A stretch of DNA of 64,000 nucleotides, from assembly GCA_018105865.1 (NCBI GenBank), contig CM030841.1, positions 7,973,229 to 8,037,228 of the forward strand, read 5' to 3'. The notes beneath the pieces were generated by a model. That model saw only the letters and a program-made list of their open reading frames with translations, searched no databases and was not told the DNA's origin. This stretch comes from Metaphire vulgaris (taxonomy: Eukaryota; Annelida; Clitellata; Crassiclitellata; Megascolecidae). Both the position numbers and the translations under genes were made by a program. Positions within the stretch are counted from its first letter, which is position 1; each line of letters starts with the position of its first letter. This document shows positions 35,335 through 50,124 of the stretch, piece by piece.

Positions 35335-36543
35335 GTGCCTTAATTTTTATCGCATTGAAACGGAAACTTATAGCAACTATATCAGCCGTTACTCTCCTGC
35401 TATTATCACTTCTATGGATTCTGAAGCTCTTTACATTATCGTCGTCGTCGTCGTCGTCATCGCAATCGTCGTTGTCGGTGACTCTGTCGCTATCATCGTC
35501 ACTGTCTTCACCTTGTATTCTGTATTCAGACTATAGAGCTACACCCGCTATAGATTCTATAGTACGTCGTCTACATTCTATAATAATTGTCGTCAAGATA
35601 ATTCTTTTACTCTCTGATTTCACATTAAATTGTAGTTTTTCGGGTTTTTGCCTGTACCTTCGTCGATTGTTTTCATCGTGGAATTAACTTGGTTATTTTT
35701 CAACGATTTCACGAAGGCAACATTATTCGCCAGCGTAGGTCTAACTGTTGTTACCGAATCTGTCTCCAAACACAAAACTTTATCGCGCCCTGAAGATTGT
35801 CGAATCGAATCAGCGTGATTTACTTTGGCAAAAATGGACATTTCTAAGAAAAAAAACTGCGCCTCTGATCATGATCATCAAATCACGGCTGAAGTATATT
35901 GCTTTGCAAATCGTTGTTGATATTTTCGCAGATCATTGGCATTGATAGCAACAACGGGAGACTCGAGACTAACAGAACAGACAGTTAAATCACATTAATT
36001 CGACGCGAACGAATGCTTCACGGCATTTCTATAGGTCACCGTCATCATTCGCTATCGAGAGGACACACACATGCACACGCACACGCACAGTGGCGTAGCA
36101 GGATTTTCGGATGGGAGGGGGGTTTGGTTTTGATCGTAACCAATTTTGAAAAATTTTTACAAACAAAAAAAGTCATCCTCATCTTTCCTTCTTCTAATTT
36201 TCCTCTGCATATACTGACAAACAAAGAAGCTCGTCGCCTTACATCTTTACATTCTATAACACTTAGAAATTTTGGGTCGGCATCCATGCAGCCAAGGGGG
36301 TTTTGATCCCAAAACCGCGTCCAAATAAAAAATGTATGAAACACATAAAAAATTGTCTCGGCAGCCAAGAGGGGTTAACCCCCAAACGCCCCCTTGGCTA
36401 TGCCACTGCACACACATGTACACACACCCACACACACTCACACACACACACACACACATATACAGTATATACACGACCAACTCTTTTCTATACTTATGTA
36501 AATTTCAAACTAATCTTTTCCTCTTTTCCAGATTGTCCTTTCA

Positions 36544-36610
<67 letters not shown>

Positions 36611-39026
36611 GAACGTTAAGATTTATGTGTTAAATCGTTCTAGGAGGACTACTTGAACACATTACATAGTACATGAATAATATAGGTCAGGATTTAGCAG
36701 AATAGCTGATCTCGAACAGCCAAGTCTTCAGTCGCTTCTTAAATATTTCCAGAGAAGGTGATGTTTGAACACAGACTGGAAGACGATTCCAGGCTTTCGC
36801 TGCGGTAACCGGGAAGGCACGGTCGCCGGCAGTGGCAAGGCGTGTGCGCGGCACGAGGAGTGCTTGAACGCCTTCTACTGTCTATGTCTGCGGATCTCTG
36901 GACTTTGGATCTGAGATAGGAGGGACCGATGTCGTGCAGGCACCGGTAGATGAGGGTTGCCAGCTTATACGCTATTCGCTCGGAGACCGAGAGCCAGTGT
37001 AGGTCGATCAACAGTGGCGTGATGTGATCATGCTTCCTTGATCGATGGATCAGGCGTGCAGCCGCATGAAGTACGGTCTGGAGTCTGTCGAGGAGGCGTT
37101 TCGGGAGCCCTGCTAAGGTGGCGTTACCATAGTCGAGTTTAGTGATAACTAAGGCGCTGATCAAAGTCTTCAGGGCAGTAAAGAGACATATTTTTTGTAT
37201 GCTGTGGATCAACCGCAGTGCTGCGAAGCAGCTGGCGACGGTGCGTGTCCAGGGACGTCATTGGGGGGGGGGCAGGGGGGCATTTGCCCCCCTGATTTTG
37301 AGGGGGGAAATTTTTTTTGGCCAATGTTTGTGTTATTTAGATTTTACACGCCCTAAAGGAGTGCTTGATGATGTTGATGATGTCGAGCAATTTGAAGTAA
37401 CTACTTTAACTAACCGTGAAAATTGGCTGACAAGCAAAAAAAAGGTCGTCAGCTTTTTCGCAAACTTGTAACTTGTCAGGTCGAAAGTGTTTTGCCCCCC
37501 CCCCCCTGAAAAACAGTGAAATGACGTCTCTGTGCGTGTCACGTGTTGCCTTGTCGTGGCGGTATTATCGATGTAAATGCCGAGATTTCTGACGTAGGGG
37601 GCTTGGATAGACATCGCGACCATTAATCCGGACCGAGGTGGATTGGAGCAGGTGCTGTTGTCTTCCGGTTGTCATCCATAAGATTTCTGTCTTCGCAGTA
37701 TTGAGCTGGAGACGACTTGAGCCTAGTCATTCTGTCATCGAATAACAGAACAATAATAATCTTCTCTGGAAATATTTAAGAAGCGACTGAAGACTTGGCT
37801 GTTCGAGATCAGTTAGCTAATCATAAGTAAGTAAGTAAGTAAGTAAGTAAAATCTCGTTAATTTCTAAAGCGCTTCCAAAAGATGCACCGAAGTAGCTCC
37901 TTATTCCTATGCGCTCAATCTCAAATGAAGTAGCTATAGCCAAAGGTGGGTCATTCATGCCGGGTCATAGCATCCTAGTATAGCAAAATTATGAAGTCGA
38001 TTCCGGTAGAAGAAAATCGAAATGAAAATGTAGTAGGGAGACGTGTCCTTTTACCATTGGTGTAGCCACGGGGAGGGGGAGGGCACGGAGAAGCCGGGCC
38101 CCCCATTCTTGGTGGGACCAGTCGTTGGATTTTGCCTAAAACCGTTGAGTTGAGACCAGGGATATATTTCTAAGATTGTAATTTTTGTTGTGGGGGTGCC
38201 GACCTCAAATTGGAAGGGGGAGGGTGTTCGGAGCTAATTGGTATGCATTTTGTATGCATACCATTGTCACATTACCAAATTTTGGGGGTGTCGACCTCAA
38301 ATTGGGGGTTGGGAGGGTGTAAAAATATCCCTGGTTGAGACGCTTGAAACAGAATCGAACAACTTTATGGCTGGTGTGCCAAAAATTAGTTGGCAACCTT
38401 TTTTGCTTGTTGACTTCTTACTCGAAAATGCGAATTTGCCTCCCTATTTTGGAGCCCTGCTTGCACCACCGCCTTTCATTACCACGATCAACTTGCTTCT
38501 GTCCTCCTTGTACAGTAGATTTTGATGATTGCAAGCAATTATGAGCAAATTGCTTTGTTCGACCGCGAATCGCTATCCTCGTTGGAGTCGCTTTTGCAAC
38601 CGTCTCGTAATATAGACGCTGAATTAGACATCTGATCGTTACATAATACACATTCACAGAATAAAGACATTTTAGACTATTGGCCTCAGTGGTTCCATGC
38701 ATGATGCGACAAACAGCAACTATGAGTCCATTTAGATCATAAGTGAAGCATGCAAGCAATTAGGCATTATAAATCCGCGCAATTGCTTAAAAATTCGTCT
38801 AAAATTGGATAATAAATTTTTACTGCTCTCTTTTCACGTCGTCTGCATATTCAACTGCGCCACTTTGATTTTTCTCATCTTGAAAGTCATTTCGCTGGCG
38901 AAAATTAATATAGCATCCATAAAGTAATAAAGTCCCCATGCATGGACACACACACACGCACACACACACAAACGCACACGCCCTCACACACATAATCATG
39001 TATGTAATCATGTATATATAATTATA

Positions 39027-39068
<42 letters not shown>

Positions 39069-40133
39069 TATGTGCCCTCGGCAGTGTTTAATCTAGACTC
39101 CTGGACTCCGGGGAACTGAAAAAAGGGGGGGAACTGACAAAGCCGGGGAATTCTGCTAGGGGCCGCTGTTAGTCCATGTAGTATTCCAAAATTTCCGGGA
39201 GGAATTTGAAATTTCCGGAGGGGAAAGGGGGCAATTTTCCCCACGGAAACGGCCTAGATTAAACACTGGCCCTCGGTACTTAGGTCCCGAGGGATTTATT
39301 ACAGAAATGTGTCTATATACTGTATATATAAAAAGCAACAAGTGTCTACTGTCTATACACAGACACACACGCGCACACACGCACACACGCACACGCACGC
39401 ACACACACACATATGTGTGTGCGTGTTTGTGTGTGCATGTGTGTGTGCGTGACCATGGAGACTTTATGCAATTGGTATTTCAAACTGTCTTGTCATAATG
39501 TCATATGCATCAAACTGTAGATAAACGAAATCTTGCTGTGCAGATATTATTAACATCATTGAGGGTACTTGTGTGAATGCGTGATAACTGAAATTGTTCG
39601 CGCGTAGCAGATCACCGACGAGCGTCTGTCACACCGCGGAACGGTCTGCATGCGAAACGTCTGCGTATTATAGAATGCATGGCGGGCGCGAGCAACAGGT
39701 GGTGTTGGTTGCCCGTTCAATAGCAGCTAGTGACGTCGAACGGAACATTGCAAAGACTGCGACAAACCCCGGAAATACGTCACCGACGCCGTGGCGTTTC
39801 TACCGTCATTGTGAAATCAGAGCAGACGCTGTAAAGAGGCACGAATCAGGTGCACAATGCCGACTGCACGCAAGAGCTCGATAACCTGGCTGCCGATGAC
39901 ACCACTGCGCCGCTGTCTCCTTACCGGAGTAGTATTGCGCGGTGTGATTGTTGTACGCACGCGAGGTTTAGTTCTGGGCGTACTGTACATAACGCAAATC
40001 TGTCGCTAGTTTGCAGCCGGCTACAGTAGAGCTTCGTTATAACGTACTTAGCGGGTCGGTTAAATTTAGCACGTTATTTCCTAGGTAGGAGCGCATTTGC
40101 TGCTTTGCGATTATTTGCGCTATAGAAATGTTC

Positions 40134-40214
<81 letters not shown>

Positions 40215-42239
40215 GGACTACATTATATTCAATATCATCCAATAGGGTAGCGCATCACACGGGACCGGATATTGCGGCACGGTATAACCCCGAGTATACG
40301 CTATAGCCGAGCTCGTTATAACGAAGTTGTAGTGTATTTGAAGGGTTTAATCTGTGGTATTGGCTTCGCACGATATTGAAGTCTTTTTTCGTTTTCGCGG
40401 AAGTTCCATCAAGACAGAGTAATTGAAGTCGTAAATTGCGGCTTTGTCCGTCGAAATGAGTTTCCGAATTTTGCCGAATGAAAATAATCGTCGCTCGGCA
40501 ACCGAAGTGCGGTCCAAGTTTTTCTCATTTTGCAGACTGAGTCATCATCGTGCTGTTGCACGGTTAAGTACACGAATAACGCCCCCACAGCGTCACTTCA
40601 AACGACCCAATGACGACGTGCAATGTTCCTCAGTAACTAGCCTTCGAAGCAGTGGCGGTTCCAGGATTTCTTAGTGGGGTGGAGGGATGAAATAAATTCA
40701 TAGTAAGTTGGTGGGGGGAATGAAAAGAGAAAGAAAAATCAATAAACTTTGCCGAAAACGGCTGACAAAAACCCTAATTTTATTACACTTTTACCGAAAA
40801 ATAGTTTGGCAAGCGTAAAAAGGTCATCCGCAGATTTACCCCCCCCCCCCGTAGTTTTACTACGCTTTTACCGAAGATTAGACTTCACAAGCAAAAAAAA
40901 GTCGTGTGGGGGATGGATCCCCACTCATCACCCACACGTTGAGCCGCCACTGATTCAAAGTACCGTACATGTAGGCTCGACACAGAGATAGAGCAGCACC
41001 AGAGTATCGAGTGTACTGTATACTAGTATATAGTATACTTACAGAAGCACGAAGCCTTCTCTTGCTATTCAAAGACTGGACGAGACATCGTCTATATTTC
41101 AGTAGCGTGCAGAGGGGGAGGGGCGGTGGGCCGGTGACCCCGGGCATCCACCAGATGGGAGAATCCAAATTGGCTCGACGACCTATTTTTGCTCGTCAAC
41201 ACTTTTTTTACATGAAAACCCGTACAATTACCAATTTGGCCGCGGCCATCCACACCAGGTATGGGCATCCAAATTGTCTCGGCGATCTTCTTTTTTGCTC
41301 GTTAACATTTAACGCCGAGGTGGAGGGGGCATCCAAATTTACTTTGACCCTGGACATCCCCCACTCTTTGGCACGCCACTGTCTATTTCAGCTCTGGTGT
41401 TTGCGAGGAAAATTATAGTTGTGCGCTGGGGATATTCCTGCTTTCGCCATTGGGGGGGGGGGAGGGAAGGCGGGTGTTGGAATCATTTTAAAGCATACCC
41501 ACTTATAAATAATACACTCTGTCTTAATTCTAGTGATGACTTTTATGCTTGCCAGACTTTTTCGGACGTTAAGGAAACAAAGAGACTCGAAACATTGGGG
41601 GATAAATAATACTATATACCCTTTCACTATTTATTGGGCGGGACCGTCCCCCGCAGCCCCCTCTCGTGATCTACACCCCTGACTGTGAGCGCAAATTGTA
41701 AAACATTCAGTTTGGATCATTTTTACCAGCAATGACAAAGATCTGCTTAAAATTTTATCGATTCCTAAGGGACTTCGAAAGGTGTTACACAAGAGACTTT
41801 CAAAGGTGTGACCTAAAGGACTTCTGAAGGTGCTGCCTAAGGAACGTCTAAAGGTGTGACCGAAGGGACTGCTATCCAGAGGTGTGACCTTAAGGAACTT
41901 CCAAAGGTGTGATTTTTGGTCCTCAGCAGTGCATGTGCTGACCTGCAGTTTTAGCGAGTGTCGAATAAAATCCGTCCGATATGATAATATATTTTTGTCG
42001 TTAAATTTTAAACTAAATAATATTTTAGCAAGCGATTGCTTTCAACTGCTGTTCCAAAGGTGAACATATGATATGAAATTATTCCGTGTTTTCTCGTGAA
42101 ATCTCTTTATTCATGGTGTGCAATGATCTTTTTCGGGAATAATTAATCGAATCTGTTTACGGATTGATTTGCAGCACCATCGATTGATACCTTTTGAGTA
42201 TTGGAACTGGCGCTTTAAAAATGAAAATGAATTATTATT

Positions 42240-42277
<38 letters not shown>

Positions 42278-44550
42278 TATTATTATTATTATTATTATAT
42301 TTCCTCTGACAATCATAAATATATAATTTGTTGTATAAACTATTATTATTATTATTAGTAGTAGTAGTAGTAGTGGTGGTGGTGGTAGTGGTGGTGGTGG
42401 TGGTGGTAGTGGTGGTGGTAGTGGTGGTGGTGGTGGTGGTGTTTTAAGTGCAGAACTGGAAGAGAACATGAGAAGAGTCTAAGGTGGGCCGTATTTCAAA
42501 CAGAGTGACAAAGCTGACCAGCTCATATTATGACCGATTATTACCATTGTTGTTGCTGCTGATTTTCTTCTGCGTCCAGACGCCGTCGAATACTGCCTCA
42601 CCGAGACGTTCGAAGCTCGATGCGACGGCGCCGGGGAAGTGGTCGTCATGGCGACCGCCCTGTACGGGCGAATGAACCTCGGCCGATGTCTGCAGAAACC
42701 CTACGACACCATCGGTTGTCATGACGACGCCCTGGCCGTTGTCGACGCCAAGTGTTCCGGCAGACGACACTGCAAAGTCCCCATTCCCGACAAAGACCTT
42801 CACGAGCTCAGCAGCTGTGCACACCACCAGCTCATCATGTACCTGGAAGCGACGTTCATCTGTCTACGAGGTATATACGCGGCTGTCGTAAGGAGGTCGG
42901 ACGACACCTTCAAAAACCGCAAACCGTCTAAATTGCACAACCTGTAACTGTCCGAGAGACGTTTTCTTATTATTTTGCAGATTATAAAAGATTGTCGCTT
43001 TCATGCATCAATCATGCGGTTAGCATCAGTGGCGTAGCCAGGATTTCCGGAAGGGCGGTTTTGGTTTTTGGTTTTGACCGTGACCAACTTTGGAAAAATT
43101 TTGACAAGCAAAAACAAGAAAAAATATTATCACCTCTATTTTTCCTGACAAGCAAGCAAAAAAGGTTATCTCCTCTAAGTCGCGTCAAACAATTAAAAAT
43201 GCATAGAAACTCAGTAAAAATATTTTTTCGTCAGCCAAGGGAGTTTAACCCCCAACCGCCCCTCCTCTTGGTTATGCCACAGGGTAGCATCTAGGCCTAC
43301 CACCTTCGTGATTTGTATCGTATTGGGAATTTCTGAATAGACCTGCACTAATGCTCTTGGCAAATGCCTTAGTGTTTAGTCGTCTTGATTACTGCAACTA
43401 CCTTCCTTTTGGCATCTCTAAATTCATCCTTGCTAAACTAGGAAGAGTTCAAAATTCGATGGCACGGGGTGGTTTCTGAAACACCAAAACATGAACACGT
43501 ATTCTCAGTTCGCAAAGGTCTCCACTGGCTTCCAATTAAAGAACGTATACACTTTAAAACATCATCATCTTCATCTCCTCTTTCCTTCAATAGAAAATGT
43601 GAATGGTTTAATAAGAATCAAGTGTCCTTTATCGTCATTTCCTCTTTCCTTCAATAGTTGAAGATGAGATGACATCATGAATTAAGCATTTCCGTGCAGT
43701 TCTTTCTTTCGATGCTTTTGTTGCTGGTGTTATAGTAATTCCAGTCCATTCTCCTGTATCGTCCCCTCATAGTCTGTTTGGCCGACCTCTCTTTCTTTTT
43801 CCTGGCATGATAACCTGTGGAATTCTTTTGTTGTAGATCACCTTTGGTGTTTCTTTGTATGTGACCGAAATAAGTCAATCTGTGTCGTTGACAGATGTGA
43901 AAGAATTTTCGTTTGGTATTGGCTCTTTTCATGACTTCTTCGTTTGTTTGTTTTTCTGTCCACGATATTCTTTGTATTTTTTGTATTTTTTGTATTTTTC
44001 TGAGAGAAAATATCTCGAACGCATTTAGCCTTTGTCTGATTTTTTTGATGGGCCAGCTTTTACATCCATATCTTGTTACACTCCATGCCATACATACACA
44101 TTAGTTTTCGTTTGTGTGCTAGGCTGATGTTGCTGGCTTTCCATACAAGATTTAGTCTCCTCTTTACACTGTATTTCTCGGCTTCTTCGTAATCGTGAGT
44201 TTATTTCTTCTTCGAAATTTCAATTATTGCTGATTACCGCTCCTAGATGTATGAGTTTGTCTATCTGTTGAACTTTCCTTTCATTAACAGTAATCTTAAT
44301 TTTCTCTCCGTTTGTTGTCATGATTTTTGTCTTAGCCTCATTGAGATATAGGCCGTATTTTTTGCTTTCCAATCCTCTTCTATCAACCAGTTCCTGCAAT
44401 TCTTTTTTAAAATGTTGTTTTACTTGTTTATAGGATTATACTGCATATAATTAATCAGCTTATCTCAAATTGTTGATTGTTTTTCCTTCTAGTTTTACCC
44501 CTCCTTTAAATTCGTGCAAGGCGTTTCTCGTTATCATTTCTGATTATTTA

Positions 44551-44632
<82 letters not shown>

Positions 44633-47600
44633 AACGACAATTTATATAGTGCTATATGCCTGGCAAAGGTCATAGTCAAGAGAACTTTACAATAGTCTTT
44701 AGTAGGAAATTTTGAAAATGTGCGTCTTAGGTTTCGCTAAGAATCGGTCGGGGGTGGTCTCACTCGTTAAGTCCTCTGGGAGGGAGTTCCACAATATTGG
44801 GTTCCTCCTCGATATGATGTTAAATAGGAATGGCGATAACATGATGCTCCTGTGCATTATTAAGATTAGATTAGATTAGATAGATTAGATAAAATTAATA
44901 AGTTTGCTAAGCTTTTATTCGATTGTTTCTAATTACAGACGCTATTCTAGACGGTCTCGATTAACTATACAGTAATTATCGAATATTTGTGCGTCACTGT
45001 CTATGCGCAAGATTCCGACTTCCTGTTTCAGTTTTCCAGAGCATTCCATCGAAGTGTTCCTCGTCCAACGCACAGACTTTGACGGGAAACCACGGACACA
45101 TCGCCCATACGCACAGTCCCTCCTACCGGTGCTCCTGGAGGATCCGTCTCTCGCAAGGACTGCGCGTCAACCTGACCCTGCTGGACTTCGGAACGTCGAG
45201 ACATCTGACGAAGCCGGGCACAGGGGGAGGAAGCGAGGTCCGCGCAGCGGTAGTCGACTGCTACATGTACGCCTACGTCAGGGAGGCTTCGGTTCTGAAG
45301 ACGAGGATCTGCAGCGGATCGGAAAGAGAGAGGGTCGTGTACCTGTCGGAAAGCAGCTCGATCGAAGTGGAAACGCTGCCGGTAACGACGACGGAAAAGT
45401 CGGAGAGAAACGGAAATCCTTCCGGAGGAGTTTCCGACGAAGAAGACGGAGGAGGAGATGACGACGTCGTTAGATATATTTTAAGATATGAAGGTAGATA
45501 CCAAACGATAATTCTGTAGATAAGTAAGGTTCATAACTCAGTGTTTATTCTAGGTCTGGGTTTTTTGGGGGGGGATTCCCCCAAAGTTTTAAAATCCCCC
45601 AAAATTGTTATATGTTGGCTTGGGGATGGAAATTCCCCCCCCCAAAAAAAAAACGTGGAGAGACAAATCTTGTCCCCCCAAACATTTGAAACTCCCCCTC
45701 CCAATGTCAAGGTGGCTAGAATAAGCACTGTTCATAACTACAGTAGGTATCGATGTCAAGACTCTAAGCATATTGGCGTTTCTTCTAGACTTCTTTGTAT
45801 TCCTGGCATAGGTGGAAGAAAATTTCAAACAGGTAACTATTTTTGACACATACTACAAACATCTTAGTTTACCGCCGTATAACTTAGATAAATAACTTTA
45901 AAGCCAGTAGCGTGTAATGTCAGCGCCCGTGACAAAACAGGATAATCACACATCCAACCAACTTCTCCTAAAAAAACCTTGACAGTCTTTCAAAACCTCA
46001 TCACATCGCGTCTCAATTTACTTCCACATTACAATAAGAGCCGGAAATCACCCTCTGGTCCTCACGCTATGCCTCTGAGAAATGATAACAGATTTATTTA
46101 ATTTCAGCCCTTAGCGCTTTTGCGGAGGCAAACTCAGAAAACAATAATGTTAACAATATTGACTAAGTCGAGTGTATCAACATAGTCTAATGTGTAGTTT
46201 TCTTATTTATTTTACTAATTATTTGTTAAAATTTGTCGCCACTTCTTTGTGCCGTCCCTGATAAATAGCCATATTAGACCTAACCATTGGCACGCTACTC
46301 CACTGATTAAAGAACCAAATCAGACAAAATCAGCTTTTTCAAAAACGAAGAGTAACGTACAAGCGTTGATATCTTTGGGTATGATTTCCACTATATTCTG
46401 GGGACAAAACCCCTTTACATCGTTGTACAACGTACAGATTATCTGTTAAGCAGCTTGTAAGGTGCGAAAATGCACCGAAAGAAGGCACAACATAATATAT
46501 TAATTCAGTGGCGTAGCCAGGATTTCCGAAAGGGGGTTTGAAAAAAAAATTCGTCGATGACCGCCAAGAGGGGGATTTTCATCCCAAAAATCGCCAAAAA
46601 TCACCTACAAAAATAAAAATTACATGGAAATACATAAAAAATTTTTTTTTCGCCGTCCAAGGGGGTTTTAACCCCCAAACCACCCCCGTGGCTACGCCAC
46701 TGTATTAATTAAGGCTTTCATTTATATTAAGGCAGCTACCAATAATTGCATTTAAAAACGAGAATATGTTGTCGTTGTTATCAGGATCTTAACCAGTCTT
46801 TCTGCAGATACGCTCTGCAAAGAAAATTTTAAACTTTTCCGCGAAATTTTCTGACCCTCCGTTCTCTTTCGGTATTGTAACGGATTTTGGCGAAACTTTG
46901 ATATTTTTTGTTCTGGCAACAAAACAAGCGTTCGATAATTTAACATTTCGGGCTGCCAAAGGCTAACCTACTGCATATCACAGACAAAGCCCAGTGTTTA
47001 ATCTAGACTCCTGGACTCCGGGGGAGGAACTGAAAAAGCCGGGGGGGGGGGAAACTGACAAAGCCGGGGGGATTCTGCTAGGGGCCGCTGATAGTCCATG
47101 TAGTATTCCAAAGTTTCCGGGGAATTTGAAATTTCCGGGGGGAAGGGCAATTTTCCCCCGGAAACGGCCTAGATAAAACACTGACAAAGCCTATATATAT
47201 ATATGTTTAATTAAACGCCTTGATTTCAGTCTTTGTTTCGCTAACAGCCTTCGGTTGCGCGGAGCTTCCGGTCACATCCGCTCACATGGTGGTACTTCGA
47301 CCGGAACCCGATCGACTGGTTATATCCTGCGACAATGCGACGAAACCTCGTTACCTCGTCTGCAGGAACGGCGAATGGAACGGAACGGTTCCGGCCTGCA
47401 GTCAGCACAGCACGCAGCACGGTAAACGGTCGCACAAATAGACGGTCGCAAATTGACGGTCGCAATAGACGGTCGTTACGAACTGTTACTATTATTATTA
47501 TCATCGTCGGAATCAGTCGCGTTACGGCATTTAAACGCACAAATGCGAATCGATAGACAAAAGCCATAATTGCCGATCCCATTACTGTTATAAACGAGGT

Positions 47601-50059
47601 CGTCTTCTGTACTGTTTGTACTGTTTGAAGCGACACTGTGGTCTAGTGGTTAGCGAACTGGCCTGCCGGTCGCGACGTTCGTGGTTCAAACCATAAATTG
47701 AATGGATGGGTTGAATAAGGAGGTAACCGTATCCTACCCCCAATGGTTTGAGTATCAATAACAATAAGAGGGGTAACTGCATTTACTTCCATGTTTCACC
47801 GGACCCTTCAACTGATATTTTCAACACTAATGGGGTAACTGGATTTACTTCCTTATTCCTCTGGGCCCTTCAATTGACAACCTGACCATTAAGGTGGTAA
47901 CTGCATTTAACTCCTTATTCCACCCATCCATTCAATTGTGAATTGCAGAATACTAGCCATTGGACCCAGCACGTTGCATGCGCATACACTCTCCCCTTTG
48001 TCATGGGGGGATTTGTAGCAGTTCGGGGGAGGGGGCGTGGTGGCTTCGAGGGAGTGGTGATAAATTGTCATCGCATTACACACTGAGATGCAAATTTTTT
48101 GGGTAGGGGAATCTAAGACTTTGTGGGAGAATGTCCGCTCTATTCGGCCTGTATACGCAACACTGGCTGGACCAGTACTGAGCCAAGGTTCCGGAGTAAG
48201 AGGGGGTCCAAATCGACATTTTGGGTAAAAGTCTACGATGAGCAAAGAACTTTTGCACTTCTATTCAACCATGCTACCTGCGCCCTTTCCCCCCAAAAAA
48301 TCTCAACGGGTTTTGTGCAAATCCCACGCTGGCCCCAGTCAGAATAGAGGGCCGGGCCCGTGCTTCTCCGTGCATGGCTACGTCAGTGGGCACTGGACCG
48401 TCATTCCTCTCTACGCGCAGTTCAGACCGGGAAACTATGGCGGTCGCTTGCCAATAATTTTCACAGCCGACGACCGCCGCATAGTGAAGATGGCGCGCGC
48501 GACATGACATTGCTTCGAGTTCTCTGACGAAAAACGTCAAATTCGTCCGGCATTTTAAGAGTTTAGAGGGAACTTCGCCAAATGTACAGTATGTCAAATG
48601 GAGTATTGATACCAGTTGGCCTAGCCTTAACATTGCTTCTTCTTCTTCTTCTTCTCCTCCTCCTCCTCCTTCTTCTTCTTCTTCTTCTTCTTCTTCATGT
48701 TCCATCAAGTCGGCATCGACTCCTGGTGATACCATGAATATATTTTTAAGTTTTCTCTGTTCATCATTTTTTAGACCGAACCCATAGATTGTCATGTTTG
48801 TTGCTTCATAAATTCCATACAGCCATCTCATTCGTTGTCTTTCTCTTCTTATAGATCCTTAGCACTCATAGATGTCGATAAAAAATAAACCGTCAAATGA
48901 TAAAATAATTTTGTTTGCCAATTTTGGATTATTTTAAGAAAGTTGTACATATCAGTCGCTTTTAAGAGTTTCAAAATCAGTTGGATGACGATATAATAAA
49001 ATATTGATGTACGTGTTATTGATTAGCGGGGTTTAGTTATGGGTTTGCTTCCATTCATCGAGTTCTCTATAGACGCTGCATGTTATTCTTGCATTTAAAT
49101 AACATTATACAAACTTTTCTGTTAATGTATATATGCATATGATTATGAACTAGTAGCAATGTAAAGCATGTGATTTATTGAACATAGTAAATTTCATTTA
49201 AACCAATTTCGATTTAATTTTGATCTAATCCTAACCTAATTTGTTTCCTTGTTTCTCTGCAACAGAGCAAGGCTTTGGGTTTTGGTCAAAGATCACCAGC
49301 GACTGGGCACACGGCAAGTCTTATTCTTCGGCCCAGCAAAGAGTTTTTAAAAAAAAAACTGACGAATAGACCTAATTTTCGAAGTAAAAATTCGTCTGAG
49401 GTAGAAAATAGACGCGACTCTGAGTGAGCAGCTGAGTGCTGGTAAAGATTTCAACAAGACGCCTTTGCCAATGGTTTGGGTTCAAGTCTATTTACAGCGG
49501 CGTAGCGACGGGGGGGTATATCGGTATATATACCCCCAAATCAGTTCGCCTTCAAGTTTTTATGTGATTTATATGTGGTTATATGTGGTCATACGCATTT
49601 TATATGGTTTATAGTTAGGGTTTATACCCCCCGAACATTTTTACCCTTCCAAATCATATTTCTGGCTACGCCCCTGTCTATTTATTGCAAATTACCACGA
49701 AGTCACACGAATTACTACTGTGTAATACATGTTATTCTGCGCCTAAAAATTTCTCGCTGACTTTCGAGTGTTTCAGTGACGGATTGATTTCCTGATGGCC
49801 TGATTCACAGTCTGCAATGTCCGGATGATATTACAGTACACCTACGCTCTTTGTTCAGTGACTTAAACTTAAAATGAGAAGAGAAAGCAAGCGTTCTAAT
49901 AATTATAATAGAAAGTCGGCGTTTCTGTGAATTGTGGGTACATTTCAAAAGTAAATTGATTGGTTTTTAGTAGAACTTAAGAACGGGCAAACTGTTTCTT
50001 CAGAGTCACGTTGCTTATCGTTTTCATAGGTCTCGTTGCATAGCTGTGTGCGAGGGAGG

Positions 50060-50124
<65 letters not shown>

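Noticed and set aside
39594..39884. 96-codon frame as a gene
   Set aside because: No similarity recognised, no splice context, inside an intron. Not enough support.
48238..48507. 89-codon frame as an exon of the SUEL gene
   Set aside because: Lies in repeat-like DNA (gggcccgtgcttctccgtgc and a ctacgtcagtg end) and does not fit the phases; exons 4 and 5 join without it.
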